A stretch of DNA of 64,000 nucleotides from Primulina eburnea (lineage: Eukaryota > Streptophyta > Magnoliopsida > Lamiales > Gesneriaceae). Under the pieces are notes generated by a model. It was not told the origin of the DNA. It saw nothing but the letters and a program-made list of their open reading frames with translations, and ran no database searches. A program made the translations under genes and the position numbers. Positions 53,001 to 64,000 of the stretch are shown one piece after another; the stretch's first letter is position 1, and the number at the start of each line of letters is the position of its first letter. The DNA lies in the NCBI RefSeq assembly GCF_022965805.1, contig NC_133106.1, positions 37,747,913 to 37,811,912 of the forward strand. Direction: 5' to 3'.

Positions 53001-54165
53001 GGAGTTGAAAGAGTTTTTGGCATCTGATGAGAGCGAAACTGATGATAGTGGTGCCGAAGACACAGAAGACATATTGATGAGAAAAGTCAAAAAACAAGAT
53101 ATGTATCGTGCACTGATCCAGTCCGGGGATGGTTCAGATGATAATGAGGAAGAGGGAGATGATCAGGACATGGAGGTCACTTTTAATTCTAGCTTAGAAA
53201 ATATTAGCAAACGCATACTAGAAAAGAAAGACAAGAAATCAGAAACTGTTTGGGATGAGCATCTCAGAAAGAGGAGAGAGAAAAAGAAGGCTAATAAAAA
53301 CAGGTCCAAGTATTCATCAGATGAGGAAGACGTTTATACTGATCAGAAAATTTCACAACATGCAGAACAACATGATGACTTTTTCATTGATGAGCCTTCA
53401 GCCACAGAGAGTAAAGGAGGGAATCAAGTCCGAGGCACCAAAAGGGGAAGTTACATTCAAGAAACAGCCCAAGAAGCTGAAGCAAGCAAAGCAGAGCTTG
53501 AATTGTTACTTGCTGATGATAATGGAGGAGATACAAATATAAAGGGCTACAATTTGAAGCCTAAGAAAAAGAAGGGGAAGAAAGGAACGGAAATTCCAGA
53601 TGAGGGGAAAATTCCGACTGCTGACGTTGATGATCCACGTTTTTCGTCTTTATTCACCTCATCCCACTTTGCTCTGGATCCAACAGATCCTCAGTTTAAA
53701 AGGTACATATCCCCTTTTCTATTATGCAGTACCACGCTACTGCCTACACTATGGTACTGATAATATTTTTTATTTTATCTTTCGAAAGAGAACCACCACA
53801 CCCCCCCCACCCCACTCCCCCAAAACTCTAAATCAAATTTTTAGACACTCAATGTCTACTATCAAAATTAAATCTGGTTTTGGCGCTACAGGAGCGCGAC
53901 TTATTCTAGGCTGATTGCACAAAAACGGAAGATTACCAATAAAGAAAATGACCTAATGGTTCGCTCGGAAGTTCTTGGTCAAGTGTCAGAAGTGCACGAA
54001 CATGAACATGAACATGAAAAAACTGAAGGATTGCCTCGAGGAAATGAGAAGCACGAGTCATCTTCATTGGTCAGGTCGCTGAAACTGAAGTTGAAACAAC
54101 TGCCTTTGATGTCTCAAGGTAAAGTTCCTTCAGGGAGTCAAAGAAAGAGAAATAAGAAAATCTAG
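44050..54165 (+). CDS. ESF1: ESF1 homologue, pre-18S rRNA processing factor, 7 exons
   Basis: Nucleolar protein of the ESF1/ABTAP family, needed for U3-dependent 18S rRNA maturation. Exons 44050-44598, 44720-44794, 44994-45214, 45480-45642, 52291-52419, 52990-53702, 53892-54165; 2124 nt, 707 residues, all GT-AG and in phase. N terminus is Lys-rich, then VIMDDRFVSAQSDPRF and long acidic/serine runs. The RRM-like core has RRLAVVNLDWSQVRAVDLYVL and FLPKGGQIFSVTVYPSEFG. Near 590-640 is a NUC153 motif, DDPRFSSLFTSSHFALDPTD followed by FKRSATYSRLIAQKRK. The tail is basic with repeated HEHEHEH and ends RKRNKKI. Intron 4 (45643-52290, 6.65 kb) contains nested retroelements, yet every exon is open. 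Confidence 0.94.
46955..52200 (-). mobile_element. decayed Ty1/Copia retrotransposon in ESF1 intron 4, antisense to ESF1
   Basis: Minus-strand order is correct for Copia. gag-like remnants with a degraded zinc knuckle (about 51950-51000); protease motif WNINSGASGHLTGD (about 50890-50920); reverse transcriptase with NPMGCKWIFNVKYNSDGSIN (48300-48400), YQLDVKYAFLNGDLEEEVY (about 48180) and a YVFDIILAGD variant of YVDDI (about 47925); RNase H with IFCDN-like MFCDN, NLVHRDRTKYVEID (about 47180); then GLLNIYNLA and stop. A polypurine tract GAGGGAGAG follows, and TGTAGAAATTTCC at 47003 marks the 3' LTR start. A degenerate primer-binding site TTGGTATAAAATC lies near 51975-51987. Frames are broken many times; the integrase is missing where the LINE sits. 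The LTRs look unequal. Confidence 0.8.
48957..50775 (+). mobile_element. LINE (L1-like) fragment nested in the Copia element
   Basis: Plus-strand, decayed. An endonuclease-like stretch reads GELSVSIEIEMNGDNSWGFS and AIYGPCKPRDRKLFW (49190-49320), then WCLGGGFNL and SMKCFDNLVELELCD (49350-49475). The reverse transcriptase appears as LLVNGRPIGKFKWKKGPRQG, then DPLSPFLFSLVIDVL (50330-50450), and LQFADDT followed by RLKINLEKSSLWGIS (50520-50665). It replaces Copia integrase sequence between protease and RT. No poly(A) tail or target duplication is clear; both boundaries are approximate. Confidence 0.75.
53793..53823 (+). repeat. C-rich tract in ESF1 intron 6
   Basis: CACCACACCCCCCCCACCCC with further CTCCCCC: low-complexity C-rich sequence, G-rich on the other strand. 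Confidence 0.85.
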
Positions 54166-55329
54166 AAGCGCCTATATACTACTGCCGCCTGGACTTTTGA
54201 AGTTAATTTTGTGCGACATTGTGTATGTCATCTTTGTACACAAGTTTTTCAACAGCAGCTTGTTTCGACTTTCGAAGAGCGTTTCCTACAGAAAAGTCGG
54301 GAAATATTATATTATACACATCCGGGAGATTAGTTTAGTTTTAAGAAATTGTTCTTTTGAAACTGTGTTGGAAATTAAAATAATATTTATCTTTATTTCT
54401 AAAAAAATTACGATAACAATCAGATTGAGTAAATTTTTATTTGTTGGTGTTTTTTTTTATTATTATCAAGCGGTAGGCCGTATCGCTTGAAAAAATGTAC
54501 TATATTAGATTATTATTGTATGATGACGGGGTCATTTTTTGGGGATGTAAAGATTTGAATTGAATGCATAAATATATTGAACGATGGAAAATTAATTTTT
54601 AGGGATTAAATGATAATAACATATTGCTATTAAAATTAAGAAAAAAAATGAACGAACCTCTTTGTTTGTCCAATGCAAACTGAACAGTGATATACCCTAT
54701 ATATGGATAAAAACAACTCAGTATATTATTCATATACGAGAAACTTGTGTGGCATTTTTTATTTTTACATTGGAGAAATGTGCATTTTTTATATTTCAGA
54801 TGAATGTTTGGTGCAAAAATCCTTTCATGAAGTATAGAAAATCTTCGAAGTAAATGAATTATGACCCAATTTGATACTTAAGCTCGATCAAAGATTAAAT
54901 TTAAACTACATTCTGATCGAGTTGCTCATGAAAACTTGCATCCAATTCTCAATAAGAATGCAGTATTTCATTTCCATTAACTGACTCGTTATACAACTGT
55001 CAAAACTTTGATTGTTGGCCGTTGCACATTGGTAAACATTATCTCAAGCAACGCCAATGGAGGGGACTAATCCCAAAATAATAGTGTCAAACTAGCAGAC
55101 TTTGAGTTGACCAACGTATCAACGGAATTCCATTAGCACCATGTGCGGGGAAAAATCATTTTAAGAACAAATAGTTCTCTTTTGCATCGATTTCAAATTT
55201 GCTAACATAGTTTCTCAGACATCTACCACTCGTTTTTCTTTAAAATATACTATAAATTTGTTTACACCTAAGCATTCGGCCGAAAGCATACATAAATTTA
55301 TTTTAAGATACTTTTGAACAATTTAAAAT
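54166..55329. other. ESF1 3' region and spacer
   Basis: ESF1 3' UTR, then A+T-rich spacer. Nothing else supportable. Confidence 0.5.
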
Positions 55330-57890
55330 AAACCAATCAACTATTATTTGAAAATTCAAAAGAACACATTTAAAACATAAAATCGTAAACGTTAACCAAC
55401 CCTAAGCTAACATTATTTCAAAAATAAAATTAACTAACATCCTCTCAAAATCACTCAAAAGCATAACTGTCAAAAAATCTTTTTAAAGTAAATTAAATCA
55501 TAAACATAATTTTTATTTGCGGAAAACTAGCGACGGTTGTCGGGTTGTGTGCAGCTTCAGTCCAGCTAGTTCAACCATCAAGTACTCTATTAACATCAAT
55601 ATCATGCTCACATGCATCGATCACACATAGTGACTCCATTGACTCATCAAAACCATGATAGCAAGTAATACATATATACATTCACAAGAAACAGTGAATT
55701 TTTTTTTTAATAAAATAACTCTTCATTAACATAAACTCTGAACATTTTCATCTCATCATATCATATCATATTTTCTTTCATTATATACATATGCATTTCT
55801 TCTTTTTATTGAATTCAGATCCTCAATTGTGACTTTCGTATTAGCTGTAGGTTGATGGATCCATCTACGTATTACCACGGTACCGGACGACGGAGGCATC
55901 AACGACACTCTCGCCCGTCAACTAATCTTGGCCTTACATATCATCATATCATTTCGATGGAAATACGATCATCGGGTTCTCTCTGGGGCCTTATCCCGTA
56001 AACAGGCTCCCTCTGGGGCCTTTTCCCTCACGATATCCCCAATCATATAATCTTATTAGTCACAATCAATTCACCTCCTTCAATTTTTCATATTTCCATG
56101 ACTTAAAAAAATTCATTAATATATAAATCATTTTTCTTTTAAATCAATCATGCAACATGTCTTTTAGCATTAACGTTTCATAAACATTTGAAATAAATAT
56201 TTTAACATTTATTACAACATTTAGGACACTACCAGGACGTCTAACATTTTTCAGGTGTAAAATGACTGTTTTGCCCCTGAAACCCTAATTTTCCCAATTT
56301 ATCCTTAGACCTTAAAACGACAACTCAAATCATTCCGAACTTAACATAGTACCTTAAAATATGTCCATAAATATTTCTTAGACGTAAACTCAAGCTTCTC
56401 GACTAATTTCTCAATTCGTATTTAAAACTTAGACGTACACCTCGGTTTTAACCCGAATTGACTCGAAACTTAACCAAACCTTACGAAACTTGAATCATGG
56501 CTTATTAACATCTAACTAACCCTTTTTCGTCCCAAACCAAGTCAATTAAAACCCATAGAACATCCTAGGAACCTTCTGAAATTTTCTGCACAAAAGAACC
56601 CTAGCCCTAGTTGGTTCGAACTCTAGCTTGCCTCAGCTCCAACCCTTAACCACTATGTCCAGACCTTATTTGACCCTCCTAGGACCATGACCAAACCATA
56701 GACAAGCTACTAGAACAACCTCTATAGCCCTTGCACGAGGACGGCCCCCTATGAACGCTTCCTAAGCCTTACGCGCATCTATCTTCCCCTACAGCCCCAG
56801 GACTTGCACCAGCCTTCCTCCAAGCCATCTAGAACCCTGATCCAGCCCCATTAGGGCCCCTGGACGTGCCCTAACAGCAGCTAAGAACCATGTCCTTCAA
56901 GGAACCCAATTCGAAAACCCTAGCCTTCCTTAGCCCCAATTTGCGTCCATCTTTGTTACTCTCTTTGTCTAGCCTTTAAGCATGCAACTAAGGGTCCTTA
57001 AAGATGTTGAAAAACATCTCTTCCCATAGCCCTACCAGGAAGCCCCTTTATGCATCATAAACAAGAGTTTTAAAAGATGAAAACACTAGTTTTGTGCATG
57101 TATAGCCACATAAACGAAAATATATAAAATGTATCATGCTTTTCATGCAATCATGTATCAAACATATAATATGATGTGAAAGATGAGTGAAGTAATTAAG
57201 ACGTGTCTTGGCGTTTATTAAGCACAAAAAACGGCTTGCAATGCGAGGAACATCGGCAGAGAGGAACCTTGATGAGTTTTCTTCAAGTTTCATGTGAAAA
57301 GCCTTCAAATTTGCGTGTGTTCATGTGCGTGCTAGTGGAGAAAGAATCCTAGGGCTTTTAGAAAAATGGGCGTGAGTTTTGTGTAGTGGGATTAGGTTTT
57401 GTTGGCTTTATTTTTTATATATAACTCATCTTGCAAGCTTATGCCCATTAACCCGGTATAATAGGCTCATTAATTATTATTTAAAATATTTTGCTTAGGA
57501 AAGTTTGTGAAAGTATTAGCCGAGTTCTCAAAAAGTCTCTATTTTTAGCGAAAATCGATTACCGATTTAAAACATGACTCGACGTATAGAAACAACTCAT
57601 TTTCGAAAATTCTTATTTAAAATACACCACACATTAAACAATTAAAAATAACTATTAATAAAATATTTTCTCTCATATGGTCTCCGGTCTCCGTTCCTCG
57701 ATCGCGTCTCGAATAACCTTTTAAAAACACAGTTTTATGCATTCTAACATAAAACTACGTTTTAAACATGTAAACATGCCTACCATAATCAATTTATGCA
57801 ATTAAAACAATTTAATTAAAATACATAAGAAATTTAATAACTTACATGCATATAGTTCACGTGAACTTTCAGATTTTCGGGACGTTAAAG
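55330..57890 (+). mobile_element. Gypsy-type LTR-like block
   Basis: About 2.5 kb of non-coding, more C-rich DNA with retrotransposon LTR character. It includes GCGGAAAACTAGCGACGG, a duplicated CTCTGGGGCCTT word (about 55980 and 56010), a C-rich unit of decayed proline-like runs (56570-56950), and the end TTTCAGATTTTCGGGACGTT. That end is typical of large Gypsy LTRs I recall from asterids, which finish CGGGACGTTACA. No internal domains are visible, so a solo LTR is likely. Left boundary not fixed. Confidence 0.5.
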
Positions 57891-58589
57891 TTTCTTGAGT
57901 CTTGTTGTCTTTAGATTGCAGATACCGTGAATGTGTACATTGATGTATGATTTTTAGTACTCGAACGTGTATAATAAGTATTAATATTAATGACAAGTAT
58001 TTTCTCGGATGAAAGTCGATACAAAATTTAAAATACCAGACTGATAAATGATATTCGTGTATACAATATTTCATATGAGATACTAATACATGAATTTTGA
58101 GTAACAAAACATGTATAACAAATATTGATATTAACGACATATGTCTCTTTTAAGATAAAAATCGATACAAAACATTAAAGATGTATTACTAATATATGAT
58201 ATGTCAGTATCAACTTCTTAAGATATGATAGATAATATATGATATTTGAGTACACAAATAAATGTACCAAGTGCGATATGATATAGTTTCAATTTTATAA
58301 TCAAAATTTTATCTTTTATTTTAGATTTAAAATAATTAATACTTAAATATCATATATTAATTTTATATTTTTAATATTTTGTATAGAATTTCATCGAGAA
58401 AAAAATACTTGCAAATATTTGTGGTAGATATGTCATAAAAAAATTTGTTCCATTATGTTTTTCAATTTCAGTAGCCAACAAAACAAAAAACATGAATCGC
58501 GGTAAACGAAAGGGCATTTTTAATGATATAATAATATAGGGATTTCCCTCTTTCTTTCTTATTTTGTGATCTGTATATTTCCTTTCTTT

Positions 58590-60420
58590 CTATTTATGCC
58601 CAAGGGTTTCGATTCCTCCGAGGCTTAAGCGAACCGTTACCCATCTGACATACGCGCGCGAGGGGTTTAACTGGTAATTGATCCGAAGTTACCAGTGTAA
58701 AGTCCAATTCAACGGAGTATTCACTTCCGTCGAGGTATTTTTAGTTATCTGGGTCTTTGTTTCATTGAAAATAATATAATGGATTGATAGTTTCCCACTT
58801 TTCAGTCGATGGCTTAACGTTTCCGAGAAAAAAAGTTGAATGAGTCAATTGTATGGTCTCCTTGATTAACCTCGAGCGCTTGATGAAGTTCGATTTCGGC
58901 ATGATTTAGTCTGTAAATTATGGTTTTATGTGGTAGAAGAGTACCCGTATAACTGGTTCCGTAGTTTATCCCATCTGTATTTTCTTTAAACAAAATGTAC
59001 GTAAACCCCCCATCACCAATTATTTTTAATATTGATTTTGTTTGCTAATAATTAATATTTTTGAATATTGATCTGGTTTGCTGATAATTAACATTTTATT
59101 GTTCTCGAGATAACTATCATTTATCTGATTCAGATTTGTATCATAACTTGATAGAAATCTTATACCTATATGACTCTAACCAGCTCAATTCTCCTTTAAT
59201 CCAAACTTTGAAATACCGTCGTGCCCGGATATAAATAGACTCTCACTCATATTTAGTGAAAAACTTGCACCATTTTTTGGTAAATATATATTCTATATTT
59301 GGTTAGATTTTGTTGAGATTTCGCTAATTATTTCAGTTTATTTTCTTCATACATTTGATTTGTTTCCTTGTAAATTTCGGTGTGTTTTGATGCTTAAAAT
59401 TTTAGATTTGGATTTGGAATTAGAATTGGATTTGGAAATCCATGGATTTAGGATTTTATCTTGTGTTTGGTTTGAAATTTAAAAATTCTATTTGAATTCA
59501 TTTCTTGTTTGGAAAAAACAAGATTCGAATGTAAATTTTAAAATTTTACTAAAATAATCTTAATTATTTTTTTACATAAATCAATATTTAAAACATATTA
59601 TTCACATTATTAAAAAACTGAAAAATTAAAATTAAATCTATCATTATTTCTCTATATCATTTCAGTTATGTATCTGTGTTATACTAACTACATAAACTCT
59701 TATATAATTAATTGACTAATCTTAACAAATACAAAATGAATTATTAAAATAAAATAATCAAACATAACATCTAAATATTCAAATTTAAATTATATGAAAT
59801 AAATTATTTCAAAATTAAATATTCAACGTCATCCTAATTTTATAAAAATAAAAATAAATTATTATCGAATAAGGATTGTTCAATATTCATGACAACTATA
59901 AGAATAGATCTCAAGAATCAAATATGCAAAATAAAAAATAAATAAATTTATTATTTAATCCAACCATTACATATAAAGATGGTAGAAGGATAATAATTAA
60001 AAAAATTGTTATGGATAATTTTTTTAGGTTTATTCAAATTTAAATCCCATCAAATCTGACCAATTTTGAGAAGATTTGTTTATATATAATGAAATTCATT
60101 CAAATCCTGTCAAATCCCTTAAAATCCAATTCCATTTTTAAAATCCAACTAACCAAGCGATTAAAACCAGGATTTATAAATCCAAATCCCCACAAATCCT
60201 TGATTCCAAATATAGGGTTAGTTTTTGAAGTGTATATAAAGGCCTTGTAAGCTTGAGTTATTAATCATTTCTATAAAAATAAGAAAAACACATCAATTTA
60301 ATTTCAGATGGACAATTGGAAAAATACTCTCGCCACTCTTTCGTAGGATAACCTGTTTGCATGTGAAGCGAAGATGGAAGGGTTCAAGGACCAAATATAA
60401 TGCCTGATGTTAAGGTATAA
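58590..60420 (+). pseudogene. possible broken gene start (leader exon plus interrupted first coding exon)
   Basis: Leader-like, T/C-rich sequence at 58545-58640 continues to a candidate donor CGAG|GTATTT at 58734-58738. After a 1.57-kb gap, an acceptor AATTTCAG directly precedes ATG at 60308. The frame reads MDNWKNTLATLS, then TAG, then DNLFACEAKMEGFKDQI and another stop. The composition is exon-like, but I do not recognise the protein and no later exon is evident. The intervening gap holds the 59404-60214 element. Confidence 0.3.
59404..60214. mobile_element. about 810-bp inverted-repeat DNA element (TIR type)
   Basis: Left arm GATTTGGATTTGGAATTAG, AATTGGATTTGGAAATCCATG, GTTTGGTTTG; right arm carries the complements AACCAAGCGATTAAAACC, AATCCAAATCCCCACAAATCC, TTGATTCCAAATAT. 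Arms of about 100 bp pair imperfectly; the centre is A+T-rich and non-coding. A large MITE or foldback element; no target duplication identified. Confidence 0.6.
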
Positions 60421-61280
60421 GCCTCTTTATTTTCATATCTCTTTGACATTTGTATTTAATTACAGTTAGATTGTGTGTAATAGGATTTAAAATGGTGCAG
60501 ATGCGTTGTGATAATTGAAGCTGGAGTGATACAATAGATTTGGGTTGAGAAACAAACAGTCGCGGAAACCTTTTTAACGGAATGATGAAACTCATTTGAA
60601 AATGCTCGACTAGACGAGTAAATAAGCAAAGTGAAAAATTTAGCTACACACCAGAAAATATTACATAGGAATTATAGAGACTGGAAGGTGAATCTCTTTA
60701 CCCCTAGGAATCTACTATATGATATTTGAAAATCACTGTTTGCATATACACAATATTTACATATCCTGGCTGTCATTTCCATTCACCACTCATGAATTGT
60801 ATGATAGCATTCTCTACAATCGATACTTCTCACACACGATTAAGCGATTGGACTGTTGGTACAAATGGCTAGTCGATAACTCCGGCAATTTCACGTCCAT
60901 AACATATCAGTTATGTTCTAATAACTTGATAACTAAACTACCTAAATCCAGATTCTAAGTCAAACCAAACTTGAGCTCAAAATAAGTCATTTTTCGAGAT
61001 TTGACCAGGCCAAAAAAACTGAGCTCGAGTTAGGTGTTCGACCTTGGTGGGTGAAGGTGGGTGACGATAGTCATATCAAGCCTGCTTGGACTGGGAAAAC
61101 ACCTTCAGGGGAATTTTTTTCTCTTCAACACCGCACAAGGCTATAGTTTTGGTTGGCCTAGTGAGTCTAGAAGTGCCAATAATAGCTTCTTAAACCACTT
61201 AAGAACACTCTGAAATTTCTACATGGAGAACCATATGCAGAGCCAAGAACGATGCTCAATAGTCTTGTCAATAACACAAC

Positions 61281-61514
61281 TTAAAACACAATGCTTATTC
61301 CCGAAACCCCCAAGGGAATTTTGTCTTTATTAAATAGCTTTCCATGTGCTGTCAAACGAAGAGTGACGGCATGTTTGCGAACGATACAAAAATTCCACAC
61401 CATTGTAGCCCAAAAAACCCTAGCACACTTCACCCCAAAAGATTGGTGTGCCAGGCTTGCCCTTTCAACCCAGAATAAAGCCAAGGGCCAATAAAGAGGC
61501 AACCTGGGATGCAA
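61281..61514 (-). mobile_element. LINE remnant, zf-RVT-like segment
   Basis: Minus-strand frame with CARVFWATMVWNFCIVRKHAV then TLRLTAHGKLFNKDKIPLG, resembling the zf-RVT region after LINE reverse transcriptases (pattern W....P+HAF.LWLA..G+L.TKD+). No reverse transcriptase core nearby. Confidence 0.45.
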
Positions 61515-64000
61515 ATACTAAAAAATGGACTATCTCATCCCGTACGCAAAGAAGCTTCTTTCGAGCCGAGCAGGGTAATGGAGGCGGTGGCAACAATGTA
61601 AGCGGCATGGAATCCATGAAGAGTAAATAGGAATTAACACCGAGTGAGTAGAAGCTTCAAATGAATGAGTTATCGAGGAACTAAAAGCGTATGAGTAAGA
61701 TGGTTGAGACTGAGGGTCATGAAGTATGATGAGATGAGGTTTGAAGGGGGGTGGGGCATGCATACCTTATGAAGAAAGCAGTAGACAAGATATTAGTGCA
61801 AGAATAGTTAATGTCGGAGAAATTTGAGGAACACTATTGTCATTTTTATGTTATCATTTTTAGATCCGTGTTCTAATTTTTATAAATATTCATCCTAAAC
61901 ATATTGAAAGCATAAAAACAATTTGCGTTTTATCCTAAAGGATGCCTACTCTCGGCCACACCTCGAGGCAAGCATGCACTCGATTTTTAGTTAGTATGTC
62001 ATTTAAGCACTACATGTTGTAGGTTTGCTTACTTTTCTTTTCAATTCTTCAAAATGATTTGTGAACGAAAATGATTAATCATTTCTTCATGCAACATTCA
62101 ACTCTCCTTGGTAAAATACTTTAATGCAATCACTGAAAGTCTCGCCCTTTTAAGTCTGTTTCGCTTTGCTCCTTCGTAATTATTTTTGGTTTCGAAGCAT
62201 GTTGGCACTTGATATCTTCAATAGCTTTAAATTATGGATAGATAATGTAGGATTTAGGAACAATTACATAATGAAGTATCAATCGCTCTACTTCTTAGAA
62301 GTTTTGATGACGTGGAAGAGAGAATGATATTTTCTGTTGAACGAATACTGGTTGTAGGTAGATGTGGTATTTTGTGGATGGCTCATCCACTTGCCTTGTA
62401 AACTTACTATCATATTACTTTAATAAAATTTAGTTTCTGATAAAAAAAAAAGAATGATATTTAGTTTTGGGCTTCAATGCGCCTGTGTGTCTTTGAAACT
62501 TCATGGTCTCATGTTACTTGTGGGCATGTAGTTTGTCTATGATGTGTTTGTGCCTAAAACTTGACAAGCTAGCCCTCTATTGCACCTTTATGCTTGTTAC
62601 TAGTAAATTTAGGCATTTAATGGATAATACTTCGAAAATCAAAGATGTCTATAACCTACCCAATCCTTGGCTATTTAGATTAGAGGACTTCAAGTCCTTT
62701 TTGGGATTTGCAACCTTTTGGGCAAGAGATTTGGACTCGATATTGGGGAACTTTTGTTTTATTCTCTTTTGTCTTGTCTATAAATGGCAAGACTTCTAGG
62801 CAAAATGAGCTATCGATCAGGTATATAACAAAAAACTTTTATCTGGTGAACGAAATTTGTTTCGATTTTGTCTTCACTTCATTCCGACCTTTCCAACGAC
62901 ACAAATGACAACCTTTTTACCAAATATTCAATTCAATATTAAAAAACACATAGTATATAATAATTAATAATCTCAACATACAATTAACAATTACATTGGA
63001 AACATCACACCCAAATTTTATCAAACAAAATAATTTATCTAAAATATTAAATACAAACATAAAAAAGTGCATATTTGTAATGAAAAAAAAATTCATTAGT
63101 TCCCTCAATATTAGAGAATGTAATTTATATTTGAACTATTCAAAAGTTATGGGTTGAACTATTAATATTAAGCAAGGATAACTTAAGATATATTTGGACC
63201 ATTTCAAAGTAGATGCTGAACTATAAGTAAATTTGGCCCAAAATTCCTGATGGGCAAAAGCCCAGCTTTGCCCACATAGTACATTAGCCCTTAATAGAGA
63301 AGCCACTTATTAGTTTCATGCTCCAACTCATGCACAATGATTGTGGCTTTCTCATCGCTCCTAGGTTTTATCAAATAAAATCAAACAATCGTTTGGTGGT
63401 CTTGCCTGAAGGAAAAGTAAACCCAAGTTGACGGTGTGCTAAAGTATGTTTATCTGATGACTAAGATGCTTGAACATGTTTTGTACTGATCTACAACAGT
63501 GCTGAGCAAAGACCTGGTGCAAGAAAATTAGGGGTGTCAATTCGGATGGATCAGCTGAGTTCGGGTCGGGTTGAAGCATGGGTATTAACAAAAATTTCCC
63601 AATCCAAAAACTATAAAACGATCCTACCCGATGAACTCGATCGACTATATGATTTTTTACCATGCAACATTATTATTTTATTCTTTAACAAAATAATTAA
63701 ATAAAAATTCAAACCACGTATTAGTAATATTTTTAATCTAAACATATAACAACAAACTTCACCCAAGTATGGTAATTATGTTTCATGTGCTTAAATATTT
63801 AAATTAAATTTAAAAGTTTAATTTTCTAAATTATTATTTTTCCACAAAAGAAATAATTGTTTAGAAAATTCAAATATTTCACAAAAATAAATATTACACG
63901 ACGAAATGTGATTGTATCAATATAAATAAAAAATATCTTCAAGCATAACAAAGTAACTTAACCCTAAAATAAAATGTCTAGGATGTTTGCATGGTGAAAA
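61515..64000. other. gene-poor right flank
   Basis: No gene supportable. Short open frames are scattered and dissimilar. 63530-63600 (GGGGTGTCAATTCGG, TTCGGGTCGGGTT) resembles a widespread plant dispersed repeat. 63250-63280 has a short inverted TGGGCAAAAGCCCA-type sequence. Confidence 0.45.

Overview
The window is nuclear DNA from a flowering plant. Genes have many GT-AG introns, the spacers are A+T-rich, and transposon debris fills the intergenic and intronic space. Protein similarities are to core eudicots. A short repeat family with GTGAGAC/GTCTCAC ends is one I associate with asterids, perhaps Lamiales; that placement is a weak inference from memory. I see no bacterial operon, CRISPR array or viral genome.

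Layout. 1-1840 (-): first four coding exons of a NAT6-like nucleobase-ascorbate transporter, cut by the left edge. 1841-5741: spacer with small DNA transposons, including a hAT-type MITE with a perfect 8-bp target duplication. 5742-7939 (+): a complete LRR receptor-like pseudokinase. 9075-9551 (-): an uncharacterised plant protein. 9567-12800: repeat-rich spacer with a 719-bp Mutator-like element and three GTGAGAC MITEs. 12809-14340 (+): DSS1/SEM1 proteasome-lid protein with a Copia remnant in its intron. 15836-16306 (-): an ATL-type RING-H2 ligase. 17255-24000: a decay island with an LTR-like block, a Raf-like kinase pseudogene and a G-type lectin receptor kinase pseudogene interrupted by foreign DNA. 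24769-26272: Helitron-like elements and an 879-bp-spaced direct duplication. 26691-29879 (+): SIS3 RING ligase, 10 exons. 30992-31667: a perfect 338-bp tandem duplication. 32753-36057 (+): COQ2/PPT1, 8 exons. 36398-36670: another Helitron. 39681-42363 (+): an intact Raf-like MAPKKK. 44050-54165 (+): ESF1 rRNA-processing factor, whose 6.6-kb fourth intron holds a decayed Copia element with a LINE nested in it. 55330-57890: Gypsy-type LTR-like block. 58590-64000: gene-poor, with a broken gene start, a large inverted-repeat element and a LINE remnant.

The genes do not form a pathway. They are independent housekeeping genes (proteasome DSS1, ubiquinone COQ2, ribosome biogenesis ESF1, transporter NAT) and signalling genes (kinases, RING ligases). 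Exon boundaries were placed by hand from reading frame, GT-AG signals and remembered family sequences; coding lengths close in frame for all complete models. The most notable content is transposon structure: nested insertions inside introns, exact Helitron and MITE termini, and two neighbouring kinase pseudogenes that simple ORF inspection would miss or misread. I found no convincing undescribed biochemical system.
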